Of a stretch of 64,000 nucleotides of DNA, positions 25,862-34,191 are shown piece by piece. The stretch is from Cryobacterium sp. Y50 (lineage in GTDB: Bacteria; Actinomycetota; Actinomycetes; Actinomycetales; Microbacteriaceae). The notes below the pieces were generated by a model. The model saw only the letters and a program-made list of their open reading frames with translations. It was not told where the DNA came from and did not search any database. Made by a program: the position numbers and the translations under genes. The stretch is from assembly GCF_002929805.1 (NCBI RefSeq), contig NZ_PJJM01000098.1, forward strand, positions 30,841 through 94,840, given 5' to 3'. Within the stretch, counting starts at the first letter, position 1; each line of letters starts with the position of its first letter.

Positions 25862-26404
25862 GTGATCATCCGCCGCACCTTTTACCACTGGCAATTCATT
25901 GCCGCCGGAGCGCTGCCGCTCTGGCTCCTCGTCGGGTCCTCGATCTTCGGATCGGGCGCCTGGGCCGTTCTGGGCATCTTCTTCGGAGCCGTGCTCATCG
26001 GCCTGGGGCTTCTCCTGGTCGCTCTCCTCTTCTATGCGCGTAAAGAGGTGCGCGAAACCCGCGCCGTCTCCTACGCCGACGTCGGCGTTCTCACTCTCTG
26101 GCACGCGCTCATCATCGCCATTCCTTTTTCAACGGATGCCGCCGGCTGGCTCAGCGTGCTGGTCATCGTCGGCGGACTCGCCGTGTTCTGGTTCGCGCTC
26201 TGGGAGCTGTTCGACTCCGCCAAGCGTCGAATGCGCGCGATGGTCGACCGGGTGGAGCAGACGGCACGCGGGCAGTCTGCACCGGCCGCGCCGGGATATC
26301 CACTGCCCTATGCGGCGCCGAAGACGACCAAGCCAACACCAGGCTTTGGTCGCCCTGGCACCCCCGAGGTTATCGTCATCGAAGAGAAACGCGACCGGGC
26401 CTGA
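25862..26404 (+). CDS. Four-helix membrane protein of unknown function
   Basis: A 180-residue protein with four hydrophobic segments (about 11-29, 32-58, 76-95 and 97-118), then a basic cytosolic stretch and a proline-rich tail ending VIVIEEKRDRA. It resembles uncharacterised membrane proteins next to trmD in Microbacteriaceae. No functional motif was seen. It begins with GTG ten bases after trmD and has its own probable -10 box. Confidence 0.75.
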   Translation: MIIRRTFYHWQFIAAGALPLWLLVGSSIFGSGAWAVLGIFFGAVLIGLGLLLVALLFYARKEVRETRAVSYADVGVLTLWHALIIAIPFSTDAAGWLSVLVIVGGLAVFWFALWELFDSAKRRMRAMVDRVEQTARGQSAPAAPGYPLPYAAPKTTKPTPGFGRPGTPEVIVIEEKRDRA

Positions 26405-26432
26405 CAGCGGGGTCTGTTCCAGGGGCCCGACT

Positions 26433-26474
26433 TTGCAGCCGGGCTCGGATCATGGCACAATAGCTGATTGTGCC
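26433..26474 (+). promoter_or_regulatory. rplS promoter with overlapping inverted repeat
   Basis: TTGCAG (26433-26438), 17 bases and CACAAT (26456-26461) form a plausible promoter. GGCACAAT and ATTGTGCC, separated by AGCTG, form an inverted repeat at 26454-26474 covering the -10 and the expected start point. It could be an operator or the first stem of the roughly 120-nt leader before rplS. Confidence 0.45.
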
Positions 26475-26591
26475 GCTGCAGGACTCTGCCACAGGGGAAC
26501 CTGCACTTCGCGGCGCACATCCTCATACTGATTGCTTCGAATGAAGCACCTAGCGTAGTCGACCTGTGGCGGGTACAGAGAGCGAAATAAT

Positions 26592-26933
26592 ATGCATATT
26601 CTCGACGCGGTAGACGCCCCATCGTTGAAGAAGGATCTTCCTGACTTCCGTGCCGGCGACACCGTCAAGGTTCACGTCAACATCATTGAGGGAACCCGCT
26701 CTCGGATCCAGGTCTTCCAGGGAGTCGTCATCGGCCGCTCCGGCGAAGGCGTGCGCGAAACGTTCTGCGTTCGCAAGGTCAGCTTTCAGATCGGCGTCGA
26801 GCGTACCTTCCCGGTGCACTCCCCGGTCATCGACCACATCGAGATCGTGACCCGCGGTGACGTTCGTCGCGCGAAGCTGTACTACCTGCGCGACCTGCGT
26901 GGCAAGAAGGCCAAGATCAAGGAAAAGCGCTAA
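26592..26933 (+). CDS. rplS: 50S ribosomal protein L19
   Basis: A 113-residue L19 at the 30S/50S interface. Conserved blocks: [40 protein letters not shown] and [20 protein letters not shown]. Length is normal. An unusually long gap of 187 bp precedes it and may act as a structured leader. A strong hairpin follows it. Confidence 0.97.
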   Translation: MHILDAVDAPSLKKDLPDFRAGDTVKVHVNIIEGTRSRIQVFQGVVIGRSGEGVRETFCVRKVSFQIGVERTFPVHSPVIDHIEIVTRGDVRRAKLYYLRDLRGKKAKIKEKR

Positions 26934-26964
26934 CTTTCGCGCCAACCCACGATCCAGCCGGATT

Positions 26965-27007
26965 CGCTTGAGCTCCCCATCACCTAAACTGATGGGGAGC
27001 TCAGGCG
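26965..27007 (+). terminator. Long hairpin between rplS and lepB
   Basis: GAGCTCCCCATCA (26970-26982) pairs exactly with TGATGGGGAGCTC (26990-27002). The stem extends to about 18 bp with one G-U pair (26965-27007), and the loop is CCTAAAC. It is probably the rplS terminator. The stem also hides a GGGGAG, and the TAAACT spanning the loop edge resembles the -10 boxes used elsewhere here. Confidence 0.7.
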
Positions 27008-27012
27008 GTTAA

Positions 27013-27810
27013 ATGACAGATGAAGTGCTCGCGTCCAGGTCCGATCATCGGGTGTCAGAGTCGAAGAGGTCCCGAAGCAAGATGGCACGAAGTACACAGG
27101 CGCCCAGCAGGAAGCGCAGCGTCTTGCTCTTTATTCGCGACCTGTTGATCATTTTCGTGGTGGCCCTGCTCATCTCGTTTCTGATCAAGACCTTTCTGAT
27201 TCGGTCGTTCTACATCCCGTCCGGGTCGATGGAGAACACCCTGCAGGTAGACGATCGCATCATCGTTAACCAGCTCGAACCCGAGCTCATCCCAATCACG
27301 CGCGGCGATGTCGTCGTATTCAAAGATCCGGGCGGATGGCTGCTGCCGCAGGCCGAGATCGTGCAAAACCCGATCGTCGCCGGCGCCGACTGGCTGTTCT
27401 CGGTCGTGGGCCTGTCTGCCCCCGACAGCAACGACCACCTGATCAAACGGGTCATCGGCCTGCCCGGTGACCACGTCGTCTGCTGTAACGCCCTCGGCCA
27501 GATGAGTGTGAACGACGTTCCGCTCGATGAATCCGCCTATGTGCTGCTGCCGGCCGGCGAGGACAAGGTCTCTGACATTGACTTTGATGTGACCATCCCG
27601 GACGACTCGCTGTGGATGATGGGGGACAACCGCTACAATTCCAAGGATTCCCGTTTCAACGGCGAGACTGCCGGTCAGGGCTATGTGCCCGTCGAGAATG
27701 TCGTCGGGCGGGCGCTCGTCGTGAGCTGGCCGTTGGCCCATTGGGCCTGGCTCGAGGAGTATCCCGACGTGTTCCGCGAGGTCGAGCAGGCCGAGCAGGG
27801 CTTCGAGTAG
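27013..27810 (+). CDS. lepB: Signal peptidase I
   Basis: A 265-residue membrane protease that removes Sec/Tat signal peptides. A cytosolic basic N terminus is followed by one transmembrane helix (about 34-58). The catalytic serine lies in SFYIPSGSMENTL, the lysine in DHLIKRVIGLPGDHV, and box E is MMGDNRYNSKDSR. A second ATG at about codon 24 could also serve as start. It follows the rplS hairpin by six bases and overlaps rnhB (TAGTG). Confidence 0.95.
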   Translation: MTDEVLASRSDHRVSESKRSRSKMARSTQAPSRKRSVLLFIRDLLIIFVVALLISFLIKTFLIRSFYIPSGSMENTLQVDDRIIVNQLEPELIPITRGDVVVFKDPGGWLLPQAEIVQNPIVAGADWLFSVVGLSAPDSNDHLIKRVIGLPGDHVVCCNALGQMSVNDVPLDESAYVLLPAGEDKVSDIDFDVTIPDDSLWMMGDNRYNSKDSRFNGETAGQGYVPVENVVGRALVVSWPLAHWAWLEEYPDVFREVEQAEQGFE

Positions 27811-28454
27811 TGGCGGTGTCCGATCCCACCCTCGAGGTGGAGTTCGACCTGCTGCACCGCGGCGCGAGCTTTGTGATCGGGTGTGACGAGGTCGGCCGCG
27901 GTGCCCTCGCCGGGCCGGTGGCCGTCGGATTCGCCGCGGTGAACGCATCCGTTCAGACCATGCCGCAGGGCCTGCGCGACTCAAAGATGCTCAGCGAGCC
28001 GCGCCGAGAACTACTTGCGCCGCTCGCCGCGGCGTGGGCGACGTTTTCCGCTGTCGGACTCGCCTCGGCCGCGGAGGTCGACGAACTCGGCATCATCGCC
28101 TGCCTTGGTCTGGCCGGCAAGCGTGCCCTGTCTGACCTGTATGCGCAGGGCGTCGACGTGGCGGGTAGCGTCGTGTTGCTCGACGGCAGCGACGACTGGC
28201 TGAACAAGGCGCTGGTTACCCCGCTCAACGTAGTGACCCGCGTCAAAGCCGACCGCGACTGCGGGTCGGTGGCGGCGGCATCCGTTATTGCGAAGGTACA
28301 CCGCGATCGTCTGATGATCGCGGCGCACGACGACGAACCCGGCTACGGCTGGGCGTCGAACAAGGGCTACGGCAGCGCGGCGCACATGAGCGCGATCGAC
28401 CTGCTCGGACCGAGCGCTTTACACCGAAAATCGTGGCTGAAAATCTCATTGTAA
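27810..28454 (+). CDS. rnhB: Ribonuclease HII
   Basis: A 214-residue RNase HII removing ribonucleotides from DNA-RNA hybrids. The active-site opening IGCDEVGRGALAGPVAVG provides the paired Asp-Glu; later acidic residues are in VVLLDGSDDW and VKADRDCGSVAAASVIAKV. The GTG start shares a base with the lepB stop, fixing the start. Gene order lepB-rnhB-DUF2469 is standard in actinobacteria. Confidence 0.95.
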   Translation: MAVSDPTLEVEFDLLHRGASFVIGCDEVGRGALAGPVAVGFAAVNASVQTMPQGLRDSKMLSEPRRELLAPLAAAWATFSAVGLASAAEVDELGIIACLGLAGKRALSDLYAQGVDVAGSVVLLDGSDDWLNKALVTPLNVVTRVKADRDCGSVAAASVIAKVHRDRLMIAAHDDEPGYGWASNKGYGSAAHMSAIDLLGPSALHRKSWLKISL

Positions 28455-28466
28455 GATGAAGTCACC

Positions 28467-28790
28467 ATGGAAGAAGACGAAATCGAGGACTACGACCGCG
28501 AGGTCGAGTTAGCCCTGTATCGGGAATATCGAGACGTCGTTGGCCAGTTCCAGTACGTCGTCGAAACCGAACGACGCTTCTACCTCGCAAACGAGGTCGA
28601 ATTAGTACGCCGTGACACTGAGCACGACTTTTATTTCGAACTGACCATGAAGGACGTCTGGGTCTGGGACGTATACCGCTCTGACCGGTTCGTGAAGTCG
28701 GTGCGCGTGCTGACCTTCAAGGACGTCAACGTAGAAGAGCTCGCGTCGAAAGACTTCGAACTCCCCAAGGAACTTGCGCTCGACGAATAA
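28467..28790 (+). CDS. DUF2469 family protein
   Basis: A 107-residue, highly acidic small protein conserved in actinobacteria directly after rnhB. The sequence (EIEDYDREVELALYREYRDV at the start) is very well conserved in the family, but no biochemical function is established. It is 12 bp downstream of rnhB; TAAGAT nine bases before its ATG could be a separate -10. Confidence 0.93.
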   Translation: MEEDEIEDYDREVELALYREYRDVVGQFQYVVETERRFYLANEVELVRRDTEHDFYFELTMKDVWVWDVYRSDRFVKSVRVLTFKDVNVEELASKDFELPKELALDE

Positions 28791-28866
28791 GGAATGACTC
28801 CGGGGGCCGCAGGTGGCCGGACATGTTCCGTCTAACTGACTAACGATGGTTTAGGAAGGCAACCCT

Positions 28867-30342
28867 GTGATTCAGGACGCTGATCGTGCCCGTGCTCTGT
28901 GGAGCAACCGCGAGTCCATGGCCGAGGCGATGATTCCCCTGATCGGGCGCCTATACCGCGACAACAATGTGGTCACCAGCGTCTACGGGCGTGGCCTGGT
29001 CAACCGGTCGGTCATCGGCCTGCTCAAGGCGCACCGCTTCGCGCGTCATATAGCGGATGTCGAGTTGCCGCTCGACGAGACACTGCCGATTCTGCAGACC
29101 ATCGACGGCCTCAACCTCGGAGCAGCGTCGATCGACCTCGCCCGGCTCGCCCTCGGCTTTCGGCAACAGAACGGCCGCGTCACCCTCGAGGAATACCTGC
29201 GTGCTGAACTCGCCGACGTCGTCGGCCAGCACGGACTCGACGATCGGACCAGTACCGACGTCGTGCTCTACGGCTTCGGTCGCATCGGCCGGTTGCTGGC
29301 GCGCATCCTGATCGAGCATGCCGGTGGCGGCCAGGGCTTGCGCCTGCGGGCGATCGTCGTGCGGCGCGGATCTGCCAACGATCTGATGAAGCGCGCGAGC
29401 CTGCTGCGCCGCGACTCGGTGCACGGCCCGTTCGAGGGCACGATCACCATCGACGAAGAGAACAACACCATCCTCGCCAACGGCACGCTCATCCAGGTGA
29501 TCTACTCGGGGGACCCGGCCAGCGTCGATTACACGCAATATGGCATTCACGACGCCATCGTCGTCGACAACACCGGTAAATGGCGCGATGAAGAGGGGCT
29601 ATCGCAGCACCTGAAATGCCCCGGAGTGTCCCGGGTGCTGTTGACCGCGCCGGGCAAGGGCGTGCTCAAGAACATCGTTCACGGCATCAACCACGGCGAC
29701 ATCCTGGCGAGCGACCGCATCATCACCGCGGCGTCCTGCACCACGAACGCAATCACCCCGGTGCTCAAGGCGATCAACGACCGCTACGGCATTATCGACG
29801 GCCACGTCGAAACGGTGCACTCCTTCACCAACGACCAGAACCTCATCGACAACTTTCACTCCGGCGACCGTCGCGGTCGCTCGGCCGCGCTCAACCTGGT
29901 GATCACCGAGACCGGTGCAGCGAAAGCCGTTGCCAAGGCTCTGCCCGAGCTCGCCGGCAAACTCACCGGCAACGCGATTCGCGTGCCCACGCCCGACGTA
30001 TCGATGGCCATCCTCAACCTCAACCTGGCCGTCGCCACCGAGAAGGACGAGCTCAACACTTATCTGCGCACCATGTCGCTGCACTCCTCGCTGCACCGGC
30101 AGATCGACTACATCGATTCCCCCGAGGTCGTCTCGAGCGACTTCCTCGGATCGCGTCGGGCCGGTATCGTCGACGGGCTGGCCACCATCGTCACCGAGCA
30201 GAAGGCTGTGGTCTACGTCTGGTACGACAACGAATTCGGCTACAGCTGCCAGGTCATCCGGGTGCTCGAGGAGATGGCCGGCGTGAACACGCTCATCTTC
30301 CCGGCCATCCTCGCCGTCGAAACCCGTGAGCCGGTCGCCTAA
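28867..30342 (+). CDS. Glyceraldehyde-3-phosphate dehydrogenase, long GapB-like form
   Basis: A 491-residue GAPDH. The typical core (about 330 residues) starts near residue 128 with DVVLYGFGRIGRLLARIL. The catalytic cysteine is in AASCTTNAITPVLKA, and YVWYDNEFGYSCQVIRVLEE closes the family domain. About 125 extra N-terminal residues, largely helical, precede the core. The size matches the GapB class known from Corynebacterium, which can work in the gluconeogenic direction with NADP. The GTG start has AGGAAGG nine bases upstream. It stands alone, ended by a hairpin. Confidence 0.9.
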   Translation: MIQDADRARALWSNRESMAEAMIPLIGRLYRDNNVVTSVYGRGLVNRSVIGLLKAHRFARHIADVELPLDETLPILQTIDGLNLGAASIDLARLALGFRQQNGRVTLEEYLRAELADVVGQHGLDDRTSTDVVLYGFGRIGRLLARILIEHAGGGQGLRLRAIVVRRGSANDLMKRASLLRRDSVHGPFEGTITIDEENNTILANGTLIQVIYSGDPASVDYTQYGIHDAIVVDNTGKWRDEEGLSQHLKCPGVSRVLLTAPGKGVLKNIVHGINHGDILASDRIITAASCTTNAITPVLKAINDRYGIIDGHVETVHSFTNDQNLIDNFHSGDRRGRSAALNLVITETGAAKAVAKALPELAGKLTGNAIRVPTPDVSMAILNLNLAVATEKDELNTYLRTMSLHSSLHRQIDYIDSPEVVSSDFLGSRRAGIVDGLATIVTEQKAVVYVWYDNEFGYSCQVIRVLEEMAGVNTLIFPAILAVETREPVA

Positions 30343-30373
30343 CCCGTCTTACTTGTATTGCTTTCCGGGCGCG

Positions 30374-30409
30374 GAAAGCGGGCCCATGATCTATCGTGGG
30401 CTCGCTTTC
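30374..30409 (+). terminator. Hairpin terminator after the GAPDH gene
   Basis: GAAAGCGGGCCCA pairs with TGGGCTCGCTTTC (one G-U) around a 10-base loop. An overlapping smaller hairpin (TTTCCG/CGGAAA, 30362-30377) uses some of the same bases, so the two are alternatives. It lies between convergent genes. Confidence 0.6.
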
Positions 30410-30499
30410 GTACGGTAGCCCCAGCAGCGAGGACGCGGGTCGGCGCTCGGGCTGGCGTACCCTTTCCCGGAGATCAGCAAGTCTCGGCCCGGAGCGAAA

Positions 30500-30946
30500 T
30501 CAGGGTACGGGTTCGCAGATGACCACCGGAATGTCACGATCGGTTTTCTTCTGGTATGCGCCATATCCGGGGTAGGCGGCGACAATGCGCGGCCACAGTG
30601 CGGCCTTCTGCGCGGATGACGCGGTGCGCGCCAGAAACGGACGCGTCACCCCGCGAATAGTTAGGTCCACGTTTGGCTGCGCCACGAGGTTGAGATACCA
30701 AAACGGATGCCGGTCATCGCCGCCCTTGGACGCCACCAGCACGTACCGCCCGCCCTCGTGAATCGGCGCCGTGAGCATCGTCGACCGAGGAAGCCCGCTG
30801 CTGCGGCCGATCGTCTGGAGCTCAACGGTTTGCATGGTGCCGATGGTCCAGCCGAGGCGTCCGCCGGAGAGAGCCAGCAGCATCCGGTGCCCGCCGTTCA
30901 TCACCAGCATGCCGAGGTCGGTCGCCCGGTGGCGCAGAGTTTTCAT
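30500..30946 (-). CDS. Deazaflavin-dependent (F420) nitroreductase, Ddn family
   Basis: A 148-residue split-barrel protein of the nitroreductase/deazaflavin-dependent family. Marks include VELQTIGRSSGLPRSTMLTA, YVLVASKGGDDRHPFWYLNL and a C terminus YGAYQKKTDRDIPVVICEPV. Members reduce quinones or nitro compounds with F420H2. The start at 30946 is supported by a -10-like TACGCT exactly six bases upstream; longer readings add low-complexity sequence. It is divergent from the adh gene 40 bp away. Confidence 0.85.
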   Translation of the reverse strand: MKTLRHRATDLGMLVMNGGHRMLLALSGGRLGWTIGTMQTVELQTIGRSSGLPRSTMLTAPIHEGGRYVLVASKGGDDRHPFWYLNLVAQPNVDLTIRGVTRPFLARTASSAQKAALWPRIVAAYPGYGAYQKKTDRDIPVVICEPVP

Positions 30947-30985
30947 AGGCCCAGCGTACGTCGGCTCTGACGATAGGTTGGAGGA
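30947..30985. promoter_or_regulatory. Divergent leaderless promoters of the nitroreductase and adh genes
   Basis: TACGCT (minus strand, 30958-30953) and TAGGTT (plus strand, 30974-30979) each lie exactly six bases before their respective ATG. The 39-bp gap is too short for two independent upstream regions, so the -35 zones overlap. The adh start also has GGAGGA directly before it. Confidence 0.5.
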
Positions 30986-32125
30986 ATGATTCCAACAACG
31001 ATGCTCAGCACGATTCTTCGCGAAGCCGGCTCGGCGCGCCCTTACGCCGACAGCCGCCCGCTGACGTTTGAGCAGGTTCCGGTACCGACGCCGCGTGCCG
31101 GCGAGGTACTCGTGCGCATCGAACGGGCCAGCCTCTGCCACTCAGACCTGTCGGTCATTGATGGTTCGCGCCAGCGCCCCTTGCCGATGGCGCTCGGCCA
31201 TGAAGCCGCGGGAACCGTTGCCGGGCTCGGCGAAGGTATTGACGACCTCAAGGTCGGCGACCGGATCGTTCTCGTGTTCGTGCCGAGCTGTGGCGAGTGC
31301 CGGGCCTGCCTGGCCGGGCGGCCAGCACTCTGCCACCGCGGCGCCGAGGCCAATGGAACCGGCGACCTGCTGCACGGCCCGGCGGTGCTGGCGAGCGACG
31401 TTGGGGAACGCATCAACCACCATCTGGGCGTCTCGGCCTTCTCGCAGTACGCGGTTGTCGCCCGCGAATCGGTCGTGGTGATTGATCAGGACGTTCCCTT
31501 TGACATCGCCGCCATGTTCGGCTGCGCGGCCCTCACCGGCATCGGCGCCGTGCTCAACACCGGCGCGCTCGCGCCCGGCCAATCGGTAATCGTGTTCGGA
31601 CTCGGCGCGGTCGGCCTGATGGCGGTCATGGCCGCCGCGCAGGTCGATGGCACGACCGTGATCGCCATCGATCCGCTGCCCGAAAAACAAGCCCTTGCCC
31701 TGCGCTGCGGCGCCGACCACGCTGGATCGCCCGACCAGGCCGCGGAGCTCGTGAACACGTATGCCAACGACGGTGTCGACCTCGCCATCGAGGCGGTCGG
31801 CAGTGCCCGGGTCATGGAGGCGAGCCTCGCCCTTCTCACCCGTGGTGGCGCGCTCGTCTCGGTCGGTCTGCCGCACCCCGAGCAGTCCATCACGACGCCG
31901 GCGCTGCAGTTCGCTGGGCTCGGCCGCCGGCTGCTCGGTTCCTATATGGGCGACTCCGTGCCGAGCCGGGATATTTCGGCTTATCTGCAGCTCTGGCGCG
32001 ACGGCAAGCTGCCGGTCGAGCTGCTGCACACCGATACGCGTCCGCTCAACGACCTCAACGAGAGCCTTGATGCGCTCGTCGCCGGCGAGATCGTGCGACG
32101 CCTGTTCGTAATGCAGGACGAGTAG
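30986..32125 (+). CDS. Zinc-dependent alcohol dehydrogenase
   Basis: A 379-residue medium-chain dehydrogenase. The catalytic zinc ligands are in ERASLCHSDLSVIDG and LGHEAAG; the structural zinc site is CGECRACLAGRPALC with a following Cys region. The NAD(P)-binding motif is VFGLGAVGLMAVMAAA (about residue 200). It belongs to the class III/formaldehyde-like branch in overall look, but the substrate cannot be assigned. It is divergent from the Ddn-type gene and separated by 129 bp from yraN. Confidence 0.9.
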   Translation: MIPTTMLSTILREAGSARPYADSRPLTFEQVPVPTPRAGEVLVRIERASLCHSDLSVIDGSRQRPLPMALGHEAAGTVAGLGEGIDDLKVGDRIVLVFVPSCGECRACLAGRPALCHRGAEANGTGDLLHGPAVLASDVGERINHHLGVSAFSQYAVVARESVVVIDQDVPFDIAAMFGCAALTGIGAVLNTGALAPGQSVIVFGLGAVGLMAVMAAAQVDGTTVIAIDPLPEKQALALRCGADHAGSPDQAAELVNTYANDGVDLAIEAVGSARVMEASLALLTRGGALVSVGLPHPEQSITTPALQFAGLGRRLLGSYMGDSVPSRDISAYLQLWRDGKLPVELLHTDTRPLNDLNESLDALVAGEIVRRLFVMQDE

Positions 32126-32254
32126 CACGGCCTGTTCGTGCAGCCCCCCGGGTAGCCTCCTCCACAGCGCCCGGGTCGCCGCGTTCTGCACCAATGCGGG
32201 GGTGGTCCGGCCACGGCTACGCTCGAGCGGTCACTCTGGTTCTCGGAGGCACTC

Positions 32255-32611
32255 GTGGCGCGCAAAGACGAAGTCGGAAAACTCGGCGAAGAGCAGGCCG
32301 CGCACTTTCTCGAGGGTGCCGGCTACACAATTCTGACCCGAAACTGGCGGTGCGCCGAGGGAGAGATCGACCTCGTCGTGCAACGCGGTTCCGCGGTGGT
32401 TTTCGTCGAGGTGAAGACGCGCAGCAGCCTCCGTTTCGGGCATCCGTTTGAAGCCATCACCATGAAAAAACTCGCCCGGATGCGCCGCCTTGCTGCAGCC
32501 TGGTGTGTGCAGGCCGAGCGATGGCCGCGCCAAATCCGGCTCGACGTCATCGCCGTGATCGCTCCGCGGGGCCGCGAGCCGGTCATCGAACACCTCGAGG
32601 GCGTGTTCTGA
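32255..32611 (+). CDS. YraN family endonuclease-like protein (UPF0102)
   Basis: A 118-residue protein with a restriction-endonuclease-like fold: KLGEEQAAHFLEGAGYTIL, then WRCAEGEIDLVV and VVFVEVKTRSS carry the E-D-EVK pattern. Function is not established. The GTG start has GGAGG upstream, and the stop overlaps comM (TGATG). Order yraN-comM-dprA is conserved in actinobacteria. Confidence 0.93.
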   Translation: MARKDEVGKLGEEQAAHFLEGAGYTILTRNWRCAEGEIDLVVQRGSAVVFVEVKTRSSLRFGHPFEAITMKKLARMRRLAAAWCVQAERWPRQIRLDVIAVIAPRGREPVIEHLEGVF

Positions 32612-34191
32612 TGGGCATCGCCCGCACCCATGCCGTGGCGCTGCTCGGCCTGACCGGAGCGCTCGTCGAGGTCGAGGCCGATATTTCGGCGCAACTGCCC
32701 GGCATGATTCTGATCGGCCTGCCCGACGCTGCCCTTTCCCAGGCCACCCAGCGGGTGCGCGCCGCAGCTGCCAACAGCGGATGCCCCCTCACCGTTCACC
32801 GCCTCACCATCAATTTGTCGCCGGCCGCGTTACCCAAACACGGCGCCGGGTTCGACCTCGCGATCGCCCTGGCCTGCCTTGCCGCCGACAGCACCATTTC
32901 GCAGGGGTCGGTGGGCAAGGTCGTACACTTCGGCGAGCTCGCCCTCGACGGGCGGCTGCGACCGACCCCGGGAATTCTGCCGGGCGTGATGACCGCCGCC
33001 CGCCTCGGGCACACGACTGTGATGGTACCCATCGGTAATGAGGCAGAGGCGCGACTCGTTCCCGATATTCGAGTGATCGGCGTCGCGTCGCTGCGCGAGG
33101 CAGCGATCTGGCACGGGGCAGACCTCCCGCCGATCCCGGTCGAGCCGATCCTGGCGGCGACCGGATCGAGCAGCCTGGCTGCCGAACCCGACCTGGCCGA
33201 CGTGATCGGCAACGACGATGCCATCCTGGCCTTGCAGATCGCCGCCGCTGGTGGGCACCATGTTTTTCTGCTCGGCCCGCCCGGTGCCGGTAAGACCATG
33301 CTCGCAGCCCGACTGCTCGGCCCGCCCGGTGCCGGTAAGACCATGCTCGCAGCCCGACTGCCCGGGCTGTTGCCCGACCTCGACCCGGTCAGCTCGCTCG
33401 AAGTCAGCTCTCTTCGCTCGCTCAGCGGTCTCGGACTGGGCGATGCCCTGATTACCCGGCCGCCGTGGGAAGCGCCCCATCACACCGCGACTGCCGCGGC
33501 TATGGTCGGCGGTGGCAACGGTCAGATTCGTCCCGGTGCTGCCTCGCAGGCCTCGCACGGCGTGCTGTTTCTCGACGAAGCCCCCGAATTCGCTTCGCCC
33601 GTGCTTGACGCACTGCGCCAGCCGTTGGAATCCGGCTGGATCAGCATTCACCGCGCCAACGCCGTCGCGCATTTCCCGGCCAGCTTCCAACTGGTAATGG
33701 CGGCCAATCCGTGCCCCTGCGGGCAGTATGGGGCTGCAGACCTGAGCTGCACCTGCCCGCCAAACGCGCGCCGACGCTATCTCGCGCGCATCTCCGGTCC
33801 GTTGCTCGACCGCATCGACATCCAGCTCAACGTCAAGCGCATCACCGCCGCCCAGCTGCGCCTCGCCGCCGGAACGACGCGCGTGACCAGCGGCAGCGCC
33901 CGAAACCGGGTGGTCCGCGCCCGCGGCGCGGCGGCCGAGCGGCTGCAAAGCACACCGTGGACGTTGAACTCTCAGGTTCCGGGCCCGTGGCTGCGCGGCG
34001 CCCAAGTGCGGCTGACCCCGGCATGCACCGCGGGACTCGATCGCGCCCTCGAACGTGGCGGAATCACCATGCGCGGCTACGACCGGGTGCTGCGCATCGC
34101 CTGGACCCTCGCCGACTACGACGGTCTCACCAGCCCCGGCGCCGACCAGGTCGGTCAAGCCCTCTACCTACGAAAAGGAATGACGCCATGA
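32611..34191 (+). CDS. comM: ComM/YifB family AAA+ ATPase with duplicated Walker A
   Basis: A 526-residue Mg-chelatase-like helicase involved in branch migration during natural transformation in other bacteria. An N-terminal ChlI-like domain (about 20-140) is followed by the AAA+ core (from about 205) and a C-terminal domain. The Walker A motif occurs twice in tandem: residues 220-234 and 235-249 are both LLGPPGAGKTMLAAR, from an exact 45-bp duplication. Walker B is VLFLDEAPEF. Relatives have one copy, so the extra 15 residues sit inside the nucleotide-binding core and may impair the enzyme; the second copy continues normally into LPGLLPDL. Start and stop overlap yraN and dprA. Confidence 0.9.
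   Translation: MGIARTHAVALLGLTGALVEVEADISAQLPGMILIGLPDAALSQATQRVRAAAANSGCPLTVHRLTINLSPAALPKHGAGFDLAIALACLAADSTISQGSVGKVVHFGELALDGRLRPTPGILPGVMTAARLGHTTVMVPIGNEAEARLVPDIRVIGVASLREAAIWHGADLPPIPVEPILAATGSSSLAAEPDLADVIGNDDAILALQIAAAGGHHVFLLGPPGAGKTMLAARLLGPPGAGKTMLAARLPGLLPDLDPVSSLEVSSLRSLSGLGLGDALITRPPWEAPHHTATAAAMVGGGNGQIRPGAASQASHGVLFLDEAPEFASPVLDALRQPLESGWISIHRANAVAHFPASFQLVMAANPCPCGQYGAADLSCTCPPNARRRYLARISGPLLDRIDIQLNVKRITAAQLRLAAGTTRVTSGSARNRVVRARGAAAERLQSTPWTLNSQVPGPWLRGAQVRLTPACTAGLDRALERGGITMRGYDRVLRIAWTLADYDGLTSPGADQVGQALYLRKGMTP
33268..33357 (+). repeat. Exact 45-bp tandem duplication in comM
   Basis: Bases 33268-33312 and 33313-33357 are identical over all 45 positions. Each encodes the complete P-loop GPPGAGKT with its flanks. 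The lack of even silent differences indicates a recent event, or an assembly artefact. Confidence 0.9.

Noticed and set aside
32830-34158. A 442-codon open frame antisense to comM
   Set aside because: Shadow frame; its apparent repeat is simply the reverse of the comM 45-bp duplication.
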